A program made the translations under genes and the position numbers. A stretch of 64,000 nucleotides of DNA, from the NCBI RefSeq assembly GCF_900177795.1, contig NZ_FXWJ01000003.1, positions 1 through 64,000 on the forward strand. Direction: 5' to 3'. The stretch's first letter is position 1. Every line of letters starts with the position of its first letter. Positions 59,794 to 64,000 of the stretch are shown one piece after another. This DNA is from Plantibacter elymi (nom. nud.) (GTDB lineage: Bacteria; Actinomycetota; Actinomycetes; Actinomycetales; Microbacteriaceae). Under the pieces are notes generated by a model. That model made no database searches. It was given only the letters and a program-made list of their open reading frames with translations, and had not been told where the DNA came from.

Positions 59794-59799
59794 AGGCTA
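59794..59799 (-). promoter_or_regulatory. -10 hexamer of dapA, leaderless type
   Basis: TAGCCT lies 6 nt before the GTG start. GTGACC 18 nt further upstream resembles a -35 element. Confidence 0.55.
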
Positions 59800-59879
59800 T
59801 CGGGTTTCCCTCTGCCGGGTCACCATCCGCACGGCCGTCACCTCCCGTCACACTGACGCGGGGACCGGCACCCGGAACC

Positions 59880-59885
59880 TATGCT
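59880..59885 (+). promoter_or_regulatory. -10 hexamer of the thioredoxin-like gene
   Basis: TATGCT lies 10 nt before ATG 59896. It includes the nearby ATG at 59881, which makes that ATG an unlikely start. Confidence 0.5.
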
Positions 59886-59895
59886 GACGAACACC

Positions 59896-60330
59896 ATGTC
59901 CCCGCTGCTCGCCGTCTCGCTGATCATCGTCCTCGTCCTGTCCACGACGGCGGCGGGTCTGATCGTGCGTGCACGGAGCGGGCGTGTAACGCACCGCGCC
60001 GACGGGCACCGCATCTCGTCGGCGGCACTCGGAACGACCGCTCCACTCGGCCGATCGGCGACCCTGGTGCAGTTCAGCACCGAGTTCTGCGCACAGTGTC
60101 CCGGGACCAGACGACTGCTGCACGAGCTGGCCGACGGGGAGCCGGGTGTGGGCGTCCTCGACGTCGACCTGACCCACCGTCCCGACCTCGCCGACCGCTT
60201 CTCCGTTCTACAGACGCCCACCGTCCTCCTCCTCGACCGCGCGGGGGTCGTGCGCGGTCGGTTCTCCGGCGCCGCACGCCGCGCGGTGCTCGCCGGCGAG
60301 CTCCAGTCCGTCCTCAGGAGACCAGCATGA
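59896..60330 (+). CDS. Membrane-anchored thioredoxin-like protein
   Basis: The 144-residue protein has one N-terminal helix (about 4-23) and a thioredoxin fold with the redox motif 'CAQC' (C65 and C68) and the cis-Pro 'LQTPTVLLLD'. It may act outside the membrane or face the cytoplasm. ATG 59896 is chosen because the upstream ATG at 59881 lies within a -10 hexamer. Its stop overlaps the DUF4395 gene (ATGA). Confidence 0.75.
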   Translation: MSPLLAVSLIIVLVLSTTAAGLIVRARSGRVTHRADGHRISSAALGTTAPLGRSATLVQFSTEFCAQCPGTRRLLHELADGEPGVGVLDVDLTHRPDLADRFSVLQTPTVLLLDRAGVVRGRFSGAARRAVLAGELQSVLRRPA

Positions 60331-60827
60331 CCTCGAACCCGCCAGCGGCACAGCCGACCGGCATCGACCCGCGCAGCCCGCGGTTCGGCGCGACCATCAC
60401 CGCCGCGCTCCTCCTCGTCGCCGTCTTCCTCGCGCTGACGGCGCCGTTCGCCGACACGCTGGCCGTGCGGGCAGGCCAACCGGCCTTCGTCCTCCTCAGC
60501 GTCATCGCGGCTCTGTTCGCGTGGGGCGCGTTCGCCGGGATCCGACGTCACCCGTACGGCGTCGTCTTCCGGCGCCTCATCCGTCCGAGGCTCGGCCCGC
60601 CCGTCGGACTCGAGGCGCCCGAACCACCGACCTTCGCGCAAGGCGTCGGGCTGGTGGTGGTCGCGATCGGACTCGTGCTGCACCTCATCGGGGTGCCGGG
60701 ATCCCTCGTCGTCTCCGCCGGTGCAGCATTCGTCGCCGCCTTCCTCAACGCGGCGTTGGGGTTCTGCCTCGGCTGCCGGCTGTATGTGCTCCTCCTCCGA
60801 GCCCGCGTCGTCGGACGACAGGCGTGA
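60327..60827 (+). CDS. DUF4395 membrane protein with a CxxC motif
   Basis: The 166-residue protein has four hydrophobic segments (about 22-40, 53-70, 106-124 and 127-157). The last contains C147 and C150 as 'GFCLGCRLY'. This fits DUF4395, whose members often accompany thioredoxin-like proteins. The coupling to the thioredoxin-like gene suggests membrane thiol electron transfer. The function is not established. Confidence 0.75.
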   Translation: MTSNPPAAQPTGIDPRSPRFGATITAALLLVAVFLALTAPFADTLAVRAGQPAFVLLSVIAALFAWGAFAGIRRHPYGVVFRRLIRPRLGPPVGLEAPEPPTFAQGVGLVVVAIGLVLHLIGVPGSLVVSAGAAFVAAFLNAALGFCLGCRLYVLLLRARVVGRQA

Positions 60828-60867
60828 CGGTGGCCTGCAGCACCTGACGACACCATTTGTCGACGGG

Positions 60868-60896
60868 GTGACCGCCCAGGTCGATCCGGTTAGGCT
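60868..60896 (+). promoter_or_regulatory. Promoter of the OsmC gene
   Basis: GTGACC (60868-60873), a 17-nt spacer and TAGGCT (60891-60896) precede the gene by 59 bp. Confidence 0.6.
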
Positions 60897-60955
60897 GACC
60901 CCACGAACACCAGCGCCGATGCGCTCCTGCACGGCCCGACGATGGAGGTTGCACC

Positions 60956-61381
60956 ATGGCGGTAACAAGCGAAGCCACGACGGTCTGGAACGGCACGCTC
61001 TTCGAGGGGTCCGGGCACACGAGCCTCGACACCTCCGAGGCGGCCGAGTTCGCCGTCGACTGGAAGGCCCGCTCCGAGGGCTCCAACACGACGACGACCC
61101 CGGAGGAACTGCTCGGGGCTGCGCACGCCTCCTGCTACTCGATGGCGTTCGCCAACGAGCTCACCAGCGCCGGCTTCCCGCCGGAGCGCATCCAGGCGAC
61201 CGCAGCGGTCTCCTTCACCCCCGGCACCGGCATCACCGGCAGCCACCTGCTCGTCAGCGCGGTCGTGCCCGGCATCTCCGAGGCCGACTTCGAGCGCATC
61301 GCCACGGCGGCGAAGGACGGCTGCCCGGTCTCGCAGGCGCTCGCCGGTATCCCGATCACCCTCGAGGCCAGCCTCGCGTAA
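60956..61381 (+). CDS. OsmC-family peroxiredoxin
   Basis: The 141-residue protein reduces organic hydroperoxides. The reactive cysteine pair is C60 ('AAHASCYSMAF') and C123 ('KDGCPVSQAL'). It is closest to the OsmC subgroup. GGAGG lies 7 nt before ATG 60956. A promoter is visible upstream. Confidence 0.92.
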   Translation: MAVTSEATTVWNGTLFEGSGHTSLDTSEAAEFAVDWKARSEGSNTTTTPEELLGAAHASCYSMAFANELTSAGFPPERIQATAAVSFTPGTGITGSHLLVSAVVPGISEADFERIATAAKDGCPVSQALAGIPITLEASLA

Positions 61382-61420
61382 CCACCACCGTCCAGCAGCA
61401 CGACCAGGAAGGCGACGCGC

Positions 61421-62311
61421 ATGCGCATCGTGATCGGCGGAGCCTCCGGGCTCATCGGAACGGCGCTCGGGCGCTCCCTCGAGACCGACGGCCATGACGT
61501 CGTCCGGCTCGTGCGACGTCCGGCGCGCGGTGCCGGAGAAGCGGAGTGGGATCCGCTGGCAGGCGTGCTGGATCCGGCGGTCGTGAGCGGCGCCGACGCG
61601 GTCGTCAACCTCTCCGGCGCCTCCCTCGGCAAACTGCCGTGGACGGCGGCCTACCGCTCCACGATCCTCTGGTCACGACTCAGCGCGACCCGGACCCTCG
61701 TCGACGCCATGAACCGGGCCGAGCAGCCACCGGCCGCCTTCCTCAGCGGGTCGGCGGTCGGGTACTACGGCGACCGTCCCGGAGAGACCCTCACGGAGGA
61801 CTCCTCCAGAGGGGCCGGATTCCTCGCCGACGTCGTCGTCGCCTGGGAGGACTCGGCGCTCGCGGCGCCCGACGCCGTCCGCACCGTGCTGCTCCGCAAC
61901 GGCATCGTCGTCGACCTGGCCGGCGTGCTCAAGCCGCTGGCACCGCTCACCAGGTTCGGGGTCGCCGGTCCGCTCGGTTCGGGCCGCCAGTTCTGGCCGT
62001 GGATCGGGTTGCAGGACGAGGTCCGTGCGATCACCCACCTCCTGACCTCGACGCTCTCCGGACCGGTGAACCTGTGCGGTCCGCAGGCCGCCCGCGCCGA
62101 CGACCTCATGTTCGAGCTCGCCAGACGGATGAACCGGCCCTACCTGCTCCGCGTCCCGACGTTCGCCCTCAAGGCGCTCCTCGGAGACGCCGCCGACGGA
62201 CTGCTGCTGAGCGATCAGCGCGTCGAGCCTCGTCGACTCCTGGACGACGGCTTCACGTTCAGCACGCCGACCGTCGAGCAGGCGTTGGCCGAAGCACTCG
62301 CCCGCGACTGA
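61421..62311 (+). CDS. TIGR01777-family NAD-dependent epimerase (SDR39U1/YfcH type)
   Basis: The 296-residue protein has the Rossmann motif 'IGGASGLIGTALGRSL', the typical 'NLSGASL' and 'LSGSAVGYYG' with the active-site Tyr, and 'RNGIVVDLAGVLKPL'. The family is widespread but its reaction is not settled. AGGAAGG precedes the ATG. It follows OsmC by 39 bp. Confidence 0.88.
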   Translation: MRIVIGGASGLIGTALGRSLETDGHDVVRLVRRPARGAGEAEWDPLAGVLDPAVVSGADAVVNLSGASLGKLPWTAAYRSTILWSRLSATRTLVDAMNRAEQPPAAFLSGSAVGYYGDRPGETLTEDSSRGAGFLADVVVAWEDSALAAPDAVRTVLLRNGIVVDLAGVLKPLAPLTRFGVAGPLGSGRQFWPWIGLQDEVRAITHLLTSTLSGPVNLCGPQAARADDLMFELARRMNRPYLLRVPTFALKALLGDAADGLLLSDQRVEPRRLLDDGFTFSTPTVEQALAEALARD

Positions 62312-62334
62312 ACGGGGGGACGCCGTCGCTCGGG

Positions 62335-62772
62335 TCAGCGCCGCGAGAGCCGGATCGCCTGCCGGATGGCCTGCCGTGCGCGGCGACGGTCTCCGGCACC
62401 GTCGTAGACGAGTCCGAGGCGGTACCAGGATCGCCAGTCGTCGGGAGCGGCCTCTGCCGCGTCACGGTACTTCGGGAACAGCTCGTCTGCGGCATCACGC
62501 ATCGGCCGGCCGCTCTCGCGGGTCTCGACCTGCTCGGGCGGAAGGCCGCCCTCGGCCTCGAGGCGGACTCCGAGGCGCTCGGCGCCCACCCCGAAGGCGA
62601 TCTCGCGCCACAGCGCCCAGACGCCGAGGATCGGCAGGACGATGAGCGCGGCACCCATGGCGATGCCGACAGGCTCGCCGGTGCCGAGGAGGACGACGGC
62701 ACGGTACCCGACGAGGACGATGTAGAGGACGAGCAGGGCCGCGATGATCGCGACCATGACGCGGGTCTTCAC
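62335..62772 (-). CDS. Small membrane protein with a TPR-like C terminus
   Basis: The 145-residue protein has two N-terminal helices (about 6-26 and 34-54) and a soluble tail ending in one TPR-like hairpin ('WYRLGLVYDGAGDRRRARQA'). GTG 62772 overlaps the dapB stop (GTGA). I know of no function. It may assemble with other proteins at the membrane. Confidence 0.65.
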   Translation of the reverse strand: MKTRVMVAIIAALLVLYIVLVGYRAVVLLGTGEPVGIAMGAALIVLPILGVWALWREIAFGVGAERLGVRLEAEGGLPPEQVETRESGRPMRDAADELFPKYRDAAEAAPDDWRSWYRLGLVYDGAGDRRRARQAIRQAIRLSRR

Positions 62773-63587
62773 AGGGCGCTGGCCGCCGCGGCTTGACCGG
62801 AGACGTGCTCGGGCGCCCCCTGGGCGGGCCGCCGACCCGCCGGCCCTGGGCGATCGAGTCCGAGGTCGAGCAGACTGTCGAGACCGACGGTGACCCCCCG
62901 AGCGTCGCGGGCGGCGACGAGGGCGAGCCGGATGCCCCGCTCGTAGGATGCGGGCGAGATCGTGTCGTGCGTGATCGTGACGAGTTCGTCGACGCCACCG
63001 AACACGACCTCCTGGCGGGCGACGACGCCCTGGAGCCGCAGGCTGTGGATCGGGATGCTCGAAACCTGCTGTCCCCTCGCCCGCTGGTCGGTGTGCGGAG
63101 CGGCGACGGGCCCACGGTCGCCACGAGCGGCCATCATCAACTCGGCGGTGCGCACGGCGGTGCCGGAGGGCGAGTCCACTTTCGTGTCGCGGTGGGACTC
63201 GATGATCTCGATCGAGTCGAAGAAGCGCGCAGCGACGGTCGCGAGACTCGTCGACAGGACGGACCCCAGCGAGAAGTTGGGGATGATGACGACGCCCTGC
63301 TCGGGCAGCTCGGCGAGCCGGCGGTCGAGTCGCTGGATACGCTCGGCCGACCAACCGCTCGTCCCGACGAGCACGTTGATGCCCTGAGCGACGGCGTGGT
63401 CGACGATCCGCTGGCTGACGCCCGGCACCGTGACGTCGACGACGAGGTCCGCCCCGTCCATCTCGCTCAGCTCGCTCGAGGAACCGAGCGACGCGACCAG
63501 CTCGAAGTCGTCGAGTGAACCGATGATGCTGGTGAACAGTCGGCCCATCTTGCCGCTCGCGCCGGCCAGCGCCACTCGTGTCGTCAT
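62769..63587 (-). CDS. dapB: 4-hydroxy-tetrahydrodipicolinate reductase
   Basis: It reduces the DapA product with NAD(P)H. The nucleotide motif 'GASGKMGRLFTSII' is at 9-22, 'GTSGWS' and 'NFSLGSVL' follow. The catalytic motif is 'ESHRDTKVDSPSGTA' with H132 and K136. The usual second His of this motif is Arg here. ATG 63587 is preceded by TAAGCT at 6 nt. The length is 272. Confidence 0.94.
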   Translation of the reverse strand: MTTRVALAGASGKMGRLFTSIIGSLDDFELVASLGSSSELSEMDGADLVVDVTVPGVSQRIVDHAVAQGINVLVGTSGWSAERIQRLDRRLAELPEQGVVIIPNFSLGSVLSTSLATVAARFFDSIEIIESHRDTKVDSPSGTAVRTAELMMAARGDRGPVAAPHTDQRARGQQVSSIPIHSLRLQGVVARQEVVFGGVDELVTITHDTISPASYERGIRLALVAARDARGVTVGLDSLLDLGLDRPGPAGRRPAQGAPEHVSGQAAAASAL

Positions 63588-63593
63588 GCCCTC

Positions 63594-63599
63594 AGCTTA
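63594..63599 (-). promoter_or_regulatory. -10 hexamer of dapB, leaderless type
   Basis: TAAGCT lies 6 nt before the dapB ATG, with no separate Shine-Dalgarno. Confidence 0.45.
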
Positions 63600-63635
63600 C
63601 GTGCTGCCCGTCCGGGAGGAGGCGGGCCGCCCGGG

Positions 63636-64000
63636 CTAGACGATGTGCGGCTCGGGAAGACCCGTGCGAAGCTCCATGGGGAGGTGCGCGAGGTCGTTGT
63701 GGGTGATGAGGCTCCACGGACGCCCGGCGCGCTGGTGCAGCACCGTCAGTCCGCCGTTGGCCTGGTTGATGCTCACCCAGCGCCATGCGGGCGCCTGGAG
63801 CGCCTCGCGGACGAGCCACCCGATCACGAAGTTGTGCGTGATGAGCAGCTCGTGATGGTCACCGCGCTTCGGCGAGAGGAACTCGGCGGCGGCGTCGGCC
63901 ATCTGCGCTTCGCCCGCTTCGACCTCCGCTTCGGTGATCGAGCCGAAGAAGGGGTCGAACGCCGACGGCGTCTCCGGTGTGCGACCGCTCGGGACGCAGT
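63636..64000 (-). CDS. Histidine phosphatase (phosphoglycerate-mutase-like), 5' end missing
   Basis: The gene continues past the right edge. About 120 C-terminal residues are visible, including 'ETPSAFDPFFG', 'LLITHNFVIGWLVREAL' with the second catalytic His, and 'ANGGLTVLHQR'. The N-terminal RHG motif must lie outside. It is in line with dapB but separated by 48 bp with a leaderless-type promoter for dapB. Confidence 0.75.
   Translation of the reverse strand, partial: CVPSGRTPETPSAFDPFFGSITEAEVEAGEAQMADAAAEFLSPKRGDHHELLITHNFVIGWLVREALQAPAWRWVSINQANGGLTVLHQRAGRPWSLITHNDLAHLPMELRTGLPEPHIV

Overview
This is a high-GC, gene-dense chromosomal segment of an actinobacterium, most likely of the order Micrococcales and family Microbacteriaceae. 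The evidence is the GC-rich codon use, a bifunctional PriA-type hisA, a Corynebacterium-style gluABCD glutamate transporter, an actinobacterial rRNA leader, actinobacterial LexA boxes, and the conserved order lexA - hflX - dapF - miaA - miaB - recX - recA - clgR - cinA - pgsA - ftsK - RNase J - dapA - dapB. I see no mobile element, CRISPR array, tRNA gene or prophage. The only partial gene is at the right edge.

Layout. Positions 1-250 hold the tandem promoters and boxA leader of an rRNA operon that runs off the left edge on the minus strand. Next come a membrane-anchored zinc-ribbon/beta-propeller protein and tyrS (to 3.7 kb), a two-gene SatD-like/membrane-protein pair (3.8-5.1 kb), a 3-methyladenine DNA glycosylase, and the arginine cluster argC-J-B-D-F-H read leftward (5.7-12.5 kb) without argG or argR. 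A NarL-type two-component pair precedes it (12.7-14.6 kb). At 15.5-17.0 kb lies an unusual fusion of an XRE DNA-binding domain to a full MurA-like enolpyruvyl transferase, with a perfect inverted repeat just ahead of its start. Then follow pheST, gluABCD, a SpoU-type RNA methylase, infC-rpmI-rplT, the his genes (hisC, hisB, hisH, priA) split by a divergent sufS-sufU pair, an amino-acid permease, the SOS pair LysM protein/lexA, metE-metF, a lipoprotein, hflX, an rRNA methylase-like gene, dapF, miaA, miaB, recX, recA, DUF3046, clgR, cinA, pgsA, ftsK, a GNAT acetyltransferase, a MacA/MacB-like exporter, the RNase J gene, dapA, a thioredoxin/DUF4395/OsmC group, an NAD-dependent epimerase, a small membrane protein, dapB and a partial histidine phosphatase.

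How the genes work together. The window is mostly core metabolism and information processing: arginine, histidine, methionine and lysine/diaminopimelate synthesis, translation (tyrS, pheST, infC, L35, L20), tRNA modification (miaA, miaB), DNA repair and the SOS response (mpg, lexA, recA, recX, LysM protein), chromosome segregation (ftsK) and RNA decay (RNase J).

The regulatory features I find most informative are: (i) a recurrent TANNNT hexamer placed 6-8 nt before the start codon of sixteen genes, which implies leaderless mRNAs; (ii) an ATC start codon for infC with an ideally placed Shine-Dalgarno; (iii) LexA-type boxes overlapping good promoters in the lexA/LysM intergenic region and upstream of recA; (iv) the XRE-MurA palindrome; (v) a strong hairpin between gluB and gluC.
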